Source: a virus. Taken from it: a stretch of DNA of 27,287 bases. Position numbers and translations under genes: made by a program. The notes under the pieces are model-generated. The model did no database searches. It had not been told where the DNA came from and was given only the letters and a program-made list of their open reading frames with translations. The DNA is taken from positions 1-27,287 of the IMG/VR virus record IMGVR_UViG_3300034118_000819. One strand, written 5' to 3'. Shown one piece after another: positions 14,259-22,295 of the stretch (the stretch's first letter is position 1; every line of letters starts with the position of its first letter).

Positions 14259-15074
14259 TTAAAAATCGAATAAGTCGTCCAGCTTTTTATCTACTTCAGA
14301 CTTAGGTGTACTTAAGGTAAACAACTCTGACTTTTTAGGGGCAGGATTATCCCAAGGTAAATCGCTAGCTGGCTCTTGTTTAGTAGATTGTTCGGTCTCT
14401 TCCACCGTTTCTTCAGGATTTAAGTGAGACATGAGATGAGATTTCATATCGTCGTAACTGTAATTCTTAAAGAGTTCGTTGGGATTTGGTTGCTCTGATA
14501 ACCAAAGTTTAACTTTATTTGCGTCGTCTGACAACGCAGTAACTTTAGTTTTGATACGAACTGTTGAGGTGTTGTAACTAAGACCAGTCTGCTCTTTACT
14601 CTGAGTCTCGACTAAAATGTCGCGACCTGAGATCACATCTGTGTAATCGCCTACATCCTCGTCTTCCGCAATGGCCAATAACTCCATGTAAACTTGTTTA
14701 CCGAATTCCCACAATCTAACGCCTTTGTCCTCTTCGTTTCTAACGATTACGGGTACGAATACTCGCAATTTTGGATCCAATTTTTTTGCCAAAGACCAGT
14801 CTTCTTTGTTGGAAGATTTCCTGAGCTGTTGCGCAAATTCGATGATTGGATCTTTTTGACCAAAACTCTTTGGCGAGATCATCGTTTTTTTGTTAATGTC
14901 GTAGTGAAAAAATAATTCCCGGAAAGGATTCGACTTATCGAACTTAGAGGGAACTATTCTTACCAAGTGTTTCCCTACAGCAGGTTTCCAAATTGTCTTG
15001 CTGTAATCTTTGCTTTGGCCGCTTCTTGGATTTTGTAATGCAGCCAAGCGATTTTTTAGTGCTTGAATGTCCAT
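14259..15074 (-). CDS. ssDNA-binding protein, T4 gp32-like
   Basis: 271 residues, near gp32 (301). The basic N-terminal region (1-30), the core beginning WKPAVGKHLVRIVPSKFDKS with FRELFFHYDI, and the acidic C-terminus from about 215 ending KKLDDLFDF follow the gp32 plan: cooperativity arm, OB-fold core and partner-binding tail. The whole protein has no Cys, so the zinc site of T4 gp32 (His plus three Cys) is absent; the stretch KKTMISPKSFGQKDPI stands where those Cys would be. Next to uvsX as expected for partners. It would coat ssDNA at the fork and tune UvsX, helicase and polymerase. Confidence 0.88.
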   Translation of the reverse strand: MDIQALKNRLAALQNPRSGQSKDYSKTIWKPAVGKHLVRIVPSKFDKSNPFRELFFHYDINKKTMISPKSFGQKDPIIEFAQQLRKSSNKEDWSLAKKLDPKLRVFVPVIVRNEEDKGVRLWEFGKQVYMELLAIAEDEDVGDYTDVISGRDILVETQSKEQTGLSYNTSTVRIKTKVTALSDDANKVKLWLSEQPNPNELFKNYSYDDMKSHLMSHLNPEETVEETEQSTKQEPASDLPWDNPAPKKSELFTLSTPKSEVDKKLDDLFDF

Positions 15075-15131
15075 ATAACTGTATTATAGTTTAATAATTA
15101 AACTTAATTAAATGTTACTAATTGAAAAAAT

Positions 15132-15593
15132 TTATCTATCGAGTCCGCCTACTTCTATGACGTTATGTATAACCGTGTTTAACTTTCTTAAAGAATCACC
15201 TTGAGTTAATAGCATTGAGTTTTTGTAATCTTGCCAATTGATGCTAAATTTTGTGTCCAACACTCCGTAATTTAGTGATTTTATTAGAGTGTTTAATGCG
15301 TTAATGGTATACAGAGTGTTCGTATCTTTTTTACGGTGCAACAAAATAGTATTAGGCAGTATGCGAGTTTTTATCGGAGATTCGTCTATCTCTATGTTGT
15401 AAGTACACATGTATTCATCCGACTCGGGACTGGCCAAAACAAAAATCTTACCGTACATTATTCTGTACTGTCGATTAATTTTGTATATTGATTCTTGCAA
15501 ATCTTCTTTGTGCGAAAACGTGCAAAATAGTTTGTTCATTATTTGCTCTCTTGTAAGTTCTATTTCCTTGTTCTTATAATTCATCGTAACCAT
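15132..15593 (-). CDS. hypothetical 153-residue protein between PolA-like gene and SSB
   Basis: Soluble alpha/beta protein with KIFVLASP near residue 50, a strand NTILLHRKK (about 83-91), then TLYTINALNTLIKSL and an INWQDYKNSMLL segment. No family recognised; the impression is of a conserved T4-like phage protein that might bind replication partners. The start is ATG 15593 (MVTMNYK) or ATG 15584; the first is 8 bases after a GATATTTAT element that overlaps the upstream stop codon. It lies 57 bases before the SSB gene. Confidence 0.8.
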   Translation of the reverse strand: MVTMNYKNKEIELTREQIMNKLFCTFSHKEDLQESIYKINRQYRIMYGKIFVLASPESDEYMCTYNIEIDESPIKTRILPNTILLHRKKDTNTLYTINALNTLIKSLNYGVLDTKFSINWQDYKNSMLLTQGDSLRKLNTVIHNVIEVGGLDR

Positions 15594-15601
15594 TTATGTT
15601 A

Positions 15602-15610
15602 ATAAATATC
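15602..15610 (-). promoter_or_regulatory. GATATTTAT promoter-like element before the 153-residue gene
   Basis: TAGATATTTATTAACATAAATG on the minus strand contains, in order, the last base-pairs of the PolA-like gene (stop TAG), the element and the start codon of the next gene. Confidence 0.45.
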
Positions 15611-16920
15611 TATTTATTTTCGTAAAACGAATATGTTTCTCCGTACTTGTACTTAACTTTCATGTCTCCCTTCTCTAGTATTTCTTTTATTCCAACTAAC
15701 GTATCTTTACCATCGTTTGGATCGAAGTCAAACAAAAAAGAGTCGTAAGTTATCATAACAAGTTTTGTATTTGTCCCAACTAAAAATTCTCTCAACTCCA
15801 ATATTTTATCTACGTTTTCTTTAGTTTCTAAATTTTGTATTATGTAATTAAATAACTTCATAGGCGTCATATCTTCGTAATACTTAACTATTCTTCCAGT
15901 TGGAAGTTCAAACTGTCTATCGTTCGTATACTTTTGATATATGCATGCTACGTACTCAGAAGTTTTTGCAAAAAACGGTATCTTTTCGTATTTCTTTTGT
16001 ACGCCTCCATAAAGTTGTTTAAACGTTATTCCCTTAGATTCAGCGTACTCTTCTTGAGACACTTCTGATTTTCCAAAGTAAGATTTAGCTAAGTACGAGT
16101 GTACACTGTGCTCTTCTTTTGGAAATTGATAATCTATTAATTTTGCTATTAATCTTGGGTGATAAGCGTCGAAATCAAACTCTACAAAGTAATTATCTGC
16201 TACGAAACACTTTCTATATTCGCCTTCTTTTGGTATAGCTAAAAAGTTGATACCATTAAAAGAGTTGGTCGGTCTTCCTGTTAAATTGTACAAATTATAA
16301 TAGGTTAGTAATTTACTTCCTATTGAAGAGTGGTGTAAACACTTTATCTGGTAAGTCTTACTTGCACAATCTATATCTACGCCAACTCCGGATTCCTCTA
16401 CGTACTTGTAAGCGGAGGTTAATTTATTTATAAAATCCGTATTACGCTCTTTACCGAAATACTGTTTTACGCTGTCGTATTCGTTTTCGCAATATTCGTA
16501 GTGTTTACTCACTGGTATTATTTCATTAACTGAATAATCTTCGTAATACTTGTTATAAAAATCGTTGTGCAACTTTGTATGATGATCGATGTTTTCAAGA
16601 GAGTTCTTTTCGTCGAGTACAGAATGGTTTACATCTACTAAATTTTTGTGGTCAAAAAAATACGTGTGATATTTTTTATCAAGTACATATAATTTATTGT
16701 GAGCCATCAAAAAATTCTTAATTAAATCAAAACTCAAACTAAAAGTTTCGTGATGCTTTACGCAAAGCACGTACCCCTTGTTTCCAGGATTGTAATACAC
16801 TAAAGTTGGACTTTCTAAAGACGGATGACAATAATCGTTACCCGCTATTATTTTTATGTATGCGGTATCGACTGCTTGTAACTTTGAAAATTGTTCTTTG
16901 TTCTCTACGAGATAGTGCAT
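15610..16920 (-). CDS. divergent family-A polymerase-like protein
   Basis: 436 residues. The C-terminal two thirds can be laid on the PolA polymerase domain motif by motif: VGVDID (about 179-184), TGRPTNSFNGINFLAIP (214-230, the TGR segment), motif A EFDFDAYHPRLIA (catalytic Asp249), motif B SKGITFKQLYGG (Lys296, Phe300, Tyr304), the N-x3-Q pair (Asn358, Gln362) and motif C MITYDSFLFDF (Asp393). Substitutions: His254 at the steric-gate Glu, Ser394 at the motif-C Glu, and no Arg four residues before the motif-B Lys. The first 170 residues could be a shrunken exonuclease-like domain without the DxE residues. Two metal-binding Asp remain, so activity is plausible. It lies between the tail block and SSB/UvsX. 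Alternatives: an inactive accessory subunit or a specialised repair or primer-making polymerase. Confidence 0.75.
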   Translation of the reverse strand: MHYLVENKEQFSKLQAVDTAYIKIIAGNDYCHPSLESPTLVYYNPGNKGYVLCVKHHETFSLSFDLIKNFLMAHNKLYVLDKKYHTYFFDHKNLVDVNHSVLDEKNSLENIDHHTKLHNDFYNKYYEDYSVNEIIPVSKHYEYCENEYDSVKQYFGKERNTDFINKLTSAYKYVEESGVGVDIDCASKTYQIKCLHHSSIGSKLLTYYNLYNLTGRPTNSFNGINFLAIPKEGEYRKCFVADNYFVEFDFDAYHPRLIAKLIDYQFPKEEHSVHSYLAKSYFGKSEVSQEEYAESKGITFKQLYGGVQKKYEKIPFFAKTSEYVACIYQKYTNDRQFELPTGRIVKYYEDMTPMKLFNYIIQNLETKENVDKILELREFLVGTNTKLVMITYDSFLFDFDPNDGKDTLVGIKEILEKGDMKVKYKYGETYSFYENK

Positions 16921-16971
16921 TAACCTTTATTTTCCATCTAACATAACAACTAATTGATTACGAACGAATTT

Positions 16972-17601
16972 TTATTTTTCGGTAGGTTTTGCGAATTGAT
17001 CGTATTTTTCACCTATAAATTCTTTTATGCCTAGAAAAGACTTATTCGCGTCTTCTACCAATCTTTTATTTGTGTCTATTATTCCAGTGCGGATATCGTA
17101 TTGAGATACTCTCTTTTGATTCAATGGGCCAGTGAGTTTCCAAAACAGACCTATAGCTTGATACATACTGATATCGTAATCTGCTGTACCGTTTTTTATG
17201 GAATTATACTCTTGTTCAGACACCTCTGTGACGTATCCCTGTTGATTTATTCGTTTAACGAAATACCTAATTACGTATCCCTTATCGTAATCGCTCTTAA
17301 GAGGCGAAGGATAATAAGGCACAGGAGCAGACTGGGATTTACCAGTTAGCTTTGCTTGTTTGGTTAATGTTCTAATAGACTTAGCAGATAAACTCTGACC
17401 AGCGACTCCTGGTGCGTTTGTGTAATCTTCTATTTTGGTTAACTCTATAGACGGACCAATTATCGGATCTGGACCTGAGAAGGCTCTTCCATCGAAAGTC
17501 AAATGATACTTACCAGAATAAGGAATTCCCGATTCGGTGTATTCGTTACCCGAAGTGGTCAAATTCGTCTTTACTTTTGATTTAGGATAATATCTTATCA
17601 T
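16972..17601 (-). CDS. putative virion/baseplate protein (209 residues)
   Basis: Starts MIRYYPKSKVKTNL and has GKYHLTFDGRAFSGPDPIIG (about 30-49), then a Lys/Ser/Pro-rich linker and an alpha/beta C-terminal half with YVIRYFVKRINQQGYVTEV. No Cys, signal or membrane segment. It is the last gene of the tail block, 4 bases after the hub-lysozyme gene, so it is probably a baseplate or hub partner; no T4 counterpart is recognised. Confidence 0.75.
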   Translation of the reverse strand: MIRYYPKSKVKTNLTTSGNEYTESGIPYSGKYHLTFDGRAFSGPDPIIGPSIELTKIEDYTNAPGVAGQSLSAKSIRTLTKQAKLTGKSQSAPVPYYPSPLKSDYDKGYVIRYFVKRINQQGYVTEVSEQEYNSIKNGTADYDISMYQAIGLFWKLTGPLNQKRVSQYDIRTGIIDTNKRLVEDANKSFLGIKEFIGEKYDQFAKPTEK

Positions 17602-17605
17602 GAAT

Positions 17606-20600
17606 TTAGCTTAAATACAATTGACTCTCTTTTTCTCTTCTAGTTATTAAACCTCTCACAGGTTTCCTATCAGCTCCATCACCTGCTATAGTCGTAGCGA
17701 AAGTTTTTATGCTTTGCGCCACTATTTGAGAGTTTTGTCCGGAATTAATAGCTTCCCATACTTTTGATTTAGATAAATTACCAGAACCTGCGTTATACCC
17801 TAAACTTATCAATACTACTTTTTGATTCTTTGTAAGTTTATCGTAAGATTTTAAATTAGCGCGTAAGTATCTATCAAGATTAGCAACTTCAAACTGTATC
17901 TCAGCGCTTGCTTGAGCGACTGTAATAGAATCTCCCAATCTTACGTCTTGACCTTTTTTATCTTTAGACATGTCCGATTGGTATCTAGTAGTTCCCCAAC
18001 CTATTGTAGGCTTATCGTTTCCTTGCTTATACGCATAAACTACTGTATTAGCGTTAATTGGTGAATTTACTCTCGAGTAAGCGTTTGGCTGCGCTGAATA
18101 CAAGCCTTCAAAACTTTTTATAAACTCTACAGCATCTAATATTACATCTCCGACAAAAGTTGGTAAGTCTATGTTAGAATTAAGCAATTGTCCCAATAAT
18201 AATCTATCTTTTGCGTCGTCTGCAAACTTACTCACTTGTCCAGAAAATTCTCCAGGTTCTTTTAGTGGTAACATTTGTCCTTTTATGGAAGTATTCCACA
18301 CATTATCAGAACTTATAGTGTCAGTTTTACCAACTATTACAAATCCCACCTTTCTTGGATTATTATCGACCACGCTTCTTATATTGTACGTATAAGGCAA
18401 TAATTCGTCTTGTATAGTAAACGCAGAAAAGATAGGCAAACCACCTAAACCGTGCATCGTCAAGTTTACAGACACTGGTATCATTGCACTTGCTCTCGTA
18501 GCTTTCGACTCTACTCTAATCTTGCTCATCGATAAGATGTAGTAATTTGTTGCCGATGGTACGTTGTTTTGCGACGGATTAACTGTGCTGTAAAATTGTC
18601 GTATGCTGTCATCGAATAAAGTAGCCGCTTCTATATCAGTATTACTTTTAATAGAACCTGAATTTGAATTACCCAATTTTGTGCCTACGTATCTATCTGA
18701 TAGGTACGTATTAACGTAACCAAAGGCGGTAGAGTCTGTTGAATTTTGCGATTGTTCGCTTGGTGTAGAGTTAGCAGAAATGGCCAACATATTCGCCATT
18801 CTTGAGCTGACTTCGGAACGTATCTCTAAAGATTTTGCTATTGATTTTTTACCGTAGAGGGGCAAATCTTCTCCAAGCTCTTTAGAGTTTATTGGATGCC
18901 CTTCACCGTCTATGTTTACGTATTGAGAATCGATAACGTGATAAGTATTCGCTTTGTCGTTATACACTAAACTAAACGCATTAAAATTACCTATGCTTTT
19001 GTTCAAATCGCTCAATAGTTTCTCAATAAAGTCTTTAAAAAAGACTTCGCTTAAAGAATCGCTCTTTGCGTATTGGGATATTACTTCTATCGCGTAATTG
19101 CAATTAATTAACACGTTTAATAATTTTGCCGTATACGGACTGTTATCTTTATATTGAGGAATGGCTCCTGATATCGCGTCTTCTTGTTGCGGTTGAAAAA
19201 GTTTTACGTTATTGTCTTTTAACTTATTGTATATTTCTTTATCAAATATGTTTATGTAATCTTTGTTAGTTCCTTGAAAAGGTATTAAAAATTTAAAAGG
19301 ATCAGTGCTAAGTTGACTTGGGTGACTCAAACAATAATTTACGTTAGCATTAAAATCCAAATAAAAAAATGGAGTCTTTAAAGATCTATCACACTCTGAC
19401 TGTTGCGTTAACGTGCACATGTGATTAATCAACATAAATAACGTAGATAATTTTATATAAGTTGGATACACCAAAGTTAATCCACCCTCTTGCATGTTTT
19501 GGTTAACTTGATAAGGTATAACGTAAGAAGTAAATAAATCTTTGTAATTGACTTCTTTATTAATTAAATCTTTGTTGTTTTGACCCAAAGATCCAGCCAT
19601 TAATTCTGTCCAAAATCCGTATTTCGCTCTAAACTTAAACAAATCTTTGTCTGATATGTTTTCGTTATTTAATCTGTATAACTCTTTTTTTCTTTGATCT
19701 ATTTCTGGAAACGGTCTCTGCTGATTTTGAGAAGTGCTCCAAATTTGAGAACCATCAAATCTTAACGAAGAAGGATCAATAGACGTTCCGTTAGGTACGT
19801 TAGGTATAGTGATAGTAGATGGAGACGACTTAATAGTTTCTCCCATCAATTCTGATATTACATCAGAAAACACTCCGTATTTCATTGCCTCACCAACAAA
19901 GCTTTTACCGCGACTATCTTTTTTCCATAAAGGAATTTCTATCACTTTGTTTAAAGAGTCTTGACCGTAAATTTTATAAGCTTCTGTTAGTGAGTGTAGT
20001 TGTATCGCTTTTAGTATTATCTCTATAGCAGAATTATACTTTAATTTCTCAACTAACTGAGTTTTTTCTGTTTCTAAATTTTGTAGATCTTGAGTCGATT
20101 GAACTGTTGCGGACTGTGATATGTTTTGTTGCTCTAACTTATTTCTGTATTCTAAATAATCAACTAGGGTAGATATCTGACTTCCTACTGTTAGATCTTT
20201 TATTATGATGGTATCTGTAGAAGATATAGTTATTGGAAATTTTAAATCTCTTTGAACTTCGACAATTTTTTTAACGCTTCCTCCTCCTGGCAAGGATTGT
20301 TCTTCCTTTATTGTCGCTGAATGTATATAATCGATCTTAAAGACTAATCTGGAAGTTCCGTAACTATCTTCATTTACTATTTCATTGAGCTTCAATGTAT
20401 CTATTAAATTACTTTCATTCTTAACTATTCCCTCTAAAAAATCAGCAAACACTTGATCTAATTGAGTTCCTAATTCAAATCTATGATTCGATTCGGCAGG
20501 AGGAATATCTATTCTAAATTTTAAATTATATTTTTCCTCCTTAGCTTCACCAAAGTATTCTATTGACCAAGTATAAAAATCAATATTAGATGTACCTACA

Positions 20601-21982
20601 CTTCCTGGTCTACCTAAACTTTTAACAAATCCTAAATAAGTTGGACGAGATTCTGTTGATCCTGGTAAAGAAGTCAATTCTTGTATTCCACCACCTGGGA
20701 TAGCGGGTGTAACAGTGTTAAATTTGCTACTATATTTATTGTAATCTTGAACTATTTTACTACTAATTAGATTGTAATCTAAAGATATGCTCAAATCTTG
20801 ATACGTATTATCATTATTTTGTTCTAAGAACACAGTTTGACCAAATCTTCTTATCAATAAAGCGGGAGATGCATTAACTACAACTTGAACATCGTATTTG
20901 TCCAATTTTTTAAATTGTTCTTTTGAGTTGGCACGACCGCGTTTTCTTATATATTCGTCTACAGTTAAAGAAGCTTTTGATGCATTATCTTTCAATATTC
21001 CGTCTACGGTTAACTTATCTTTTTTATTGGCGTTTAATTGCTCTTGTAAAGTTTTTTGTTGCTCCGCTAACTCTTTAGCTCTATTAGCTTGTTCTATTTG
21101 AGCAAGCAAATTACTATATTGCTCTATTTCGGACTCTAAGAGATCGGGTAACCCTTCTGGATGATTTATTTTTGCGTTTTGGCCTACTACTCCTCCAGAC
21201 AATAGCTCTATAGTACAATCGTACCCAGCTTCTGCGTTTAGAGAAAAAGAAAAATTTGTTACTATGCCTATCATAGCATCGTAATTACCTTCAGACTCTC
21301 TAACTTTTTTATTTATTTCTAATTGTATCTTTTGATTATTAGTACAAGACTTAAAGGGATCTATCATGTAATCTTCTCCCTTTTCTAAATTATTACTAGA
21401 GTTATAAAAATAAGTGTGACCAAACTCTAACAACATCGTATATCCCAACTTAAAATATAAAAGATCGATAACGTCCAATTGATATTTATCCCAAACTTGA
21501 AAGTCTATCTTCGCTTTTCTTAACGATCCTAATCGACCCATAGTTTCTATAGTAACGTTAGATATACCAGGCATGGGTCTATATCCAAACTGTCTAATTT
21601 CGCTTTCACCTAATGTATCGTAAGTTCCAGATAAACCCTGTCTAAGTTCGTAAGAGAACCCACCACCTTGGCCTGGGTGCAGTGTGTAAGCGGAAATTCC
21701 TCCGAATAACACAAATTTTCTGGCCATAGAAGATTCAAACTCTGGATTTCCTGTTAACGTTTCAAAATACCTAATGTCTGCTGAAGGAGTTAACGCGTCT
21801 TTATACTTTAGGTCTATGGAAGACACGAGTCTTACCCAACCAGTTTTGTTGGCTAAGTATACCAAATTTTCGTTGTCTCTTAGATCCTTTGTATTTTGAT
21901 TTGATCTAGTTTTTATTTGAGTCTTTATCCAATCTGGTAAAGGCGTACCTATTATGTTAGATATTCTGTTGTCGAGCGGCAT
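17606..21982 (-). CDS. giant baseplate hub protein with C-terminal T4-type lysozyme domain
   Basis: 1458 residues. The N-terminal part has beta-rich modules typical of hub or spike proteins (GISNVTIETMGRLGSLRKAK and FGHTYFYN, about 139-194), a coiled coil at about 282-322, and a hub-like segment with LTMHGLGGLPIF before about 1280. Residues 1283-1458 are a GH24 lysozyme: FIKSFEG (Glu1292), PTIGWGTT (Thr1326), LTKNQKVVLISLGYNAGSG, and the final RGLITRREKESQLYL typical of the family. At the usual catalytic Asp the sequence has Gln1320, with an insertion of about 19 residues before it. It probably combines gp27-like hub and gp5-like puncturing functions, cutting peptidoglycan during DNA entry. 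Neighbours: the gp53/LysM-like gene 4 bases upstream. Confidence 0.88.
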   Translation of the reverse strand: MPLDNRISNIIGTPLPDWIKTQIKTRSNQNTKDLRDNENLVYLANKTGWVRLVSSIDLKYKDALTPSADIRYFETLTGNPEFESSMARKFVLFGGISAYTLHPGQGGGFSYELRQGLSGTYDTLGESEIRQFGYRPMPGISNVTIETMGRLGSLRKAKIDFQVWDKYQLDVIDLLYFKLGYTMLLEFGHTYFYNSSNNLEKGEDYMIDPFKSCTNNQKIQLEINKKVRESEGNYDAMIGIVTNFSFSLNAEAGYDCTIELLSGGVVGQNAKINHPEGLPDLLESEIEQYSNLLAQIEQANRAKELAEQQKTLQEQLNANKKDKLTVDGILKDNASKASLTVDEYIRKRGRANSKEQFKKLDKYDVQVVVNASPALLIRRFGQTVFLEQNNDNTYQDLSISLDYNLISSKIVQDYNKYSSKFNTVTPAIPGGGIQELTSLPGSTESRPTYLGFVKSLGRPGSVGTSNIDFYTWSIEYFGEAKEEKYNLKFRIDIPPAESNHRFELGTQLDQVFADFLEGIVKNESNLIDTLKLNEIVNEDSYGTSRLVFKIDYIHSATIKEEQSLPGGGSVKKIVEVQRDLKFPITISSTDTIIIKDLTVGSQISTLVDYLEYRNKLEQQNISQSATVQSTQDLQNLETEKTQLVEKLKYNSAIEIILKAIQLHSLTEAYKIYGQDSLNKVIEIPLWKKDSRGKSFVGEAMKYGVFSDVISELMGETIKSSPSTITIPNVPNGTSIDPSSLRFDGSQIWSTSQNQQRPFPEIDQRKKELYRLNNENISDKDLFKFRAKYGFWTELMAGSLGQNNKDLINKEVNYKDLFTSYVIPYQVNQNMQEGGLTLVYPTYIKLSTLFMLINHMCTLTQQSECDRSLKTPFFYLDFNANVNYCLSHPSQLSTDPFKFLIPFQGTNKDYINIFDKEIYNKLKDNNVKLFQPQQEDAISGAIPQYKDNSPYTAKLLNVLINCNYAIEVISQYAKSDSLSEVFFKDFIEKLLSDLNKSIGNFNAFSLVYNDKANTYHVIDSQYVNIDGEGHPINSKELGEDLPLYGKKSIAKSLEIRSEVSSRMANMLAISANSTPSEQSQNSTDSTAFGYVNTYLSDRYVGTKLGNSNSGSIKSNTDIEAATLFDDSIRQFYSTVNPSQNNVPSATNYYILSMSKIRVESKATRASAMIPVSVNLTMHGLGGLPIFSAFTIQDELLPYTYNIRSVVDNNPRKVGFVIVGKTDTISSDNVWNTSIKGQMLPLKEPGEFSGQVSKFADDAKDRLLLGQLLNSNIDLPTFVGDVILDAVEFIKSFEGLYSAQPNAYSRVNSPINANTVVYAYKQGNDKPTIGWGTTRYQSDMSKDKKGQDVRLGDSITVAQASAEIQFEVANLDRYLRANLKSYDKLTKNQKVVLISLGYNAGSGNLSKSKVWEAINSGQNSQIVAQSIKTFATTIAGDGADRKPVRGLITRREKESQLYLS

Positions 21983-21986
21983 AACA

Positions 21987-22295
21987 TTATCTTACTGTAT
22001 TAATTAATCTGTATTGGTTTAATATTTGTTGTATGTCTCCTGGCACCCTTAATTGAACTCCGAGAGGAGGATATATAGAATCACCAGGCAAACTATTCGC
22101 AGAAGCTATTATCCACCACAAGCTTGAATCTCCGTAAAAATCCAACGCCATGTTATCTAACCTGTCTCCTATAGTAGTTATCAAATACGTGTCATCTTCT
22201 GTTATCGATATATCGGGATATATCGAATTCACATAGTATTTTTCTCCAGTTGTAGAGTTACTTGTTATGGGTATGTTTTGGTATCTGTAGTTCAT
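21987..22295 (-). CDS. LysM/gp53-like baseplate protein (102 residues)
   Basis: The middle, YLITTIGDRLDNMALDFYGD then SLWWIIASANS and a final PPLGVQLRVPGD, is the LysM-like fold seen in tail protein X (P2) and in T4 gp53-type baseplate wedge proteins: a threshold for start of a repeat, a helix pair and the I-Y-P-P-G-x-LR-P end. The family binds or joins baseplate parts and may contact peptidoglycan. It sits directly before the hub-lysozyme gene, and its first base overlaps the stop of the upstream gene (TAATG). Confidence 0.85.
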   Translation of the reverse strand: MNYRYQNIPITSNSTTGEKYYVNSIYPDISITEDDTYLITTIGDRLDNMALDFYGDSSLWWIIASANSLPGDSIYPPLGVQLRVPGDIQQILNQYRLINTVR

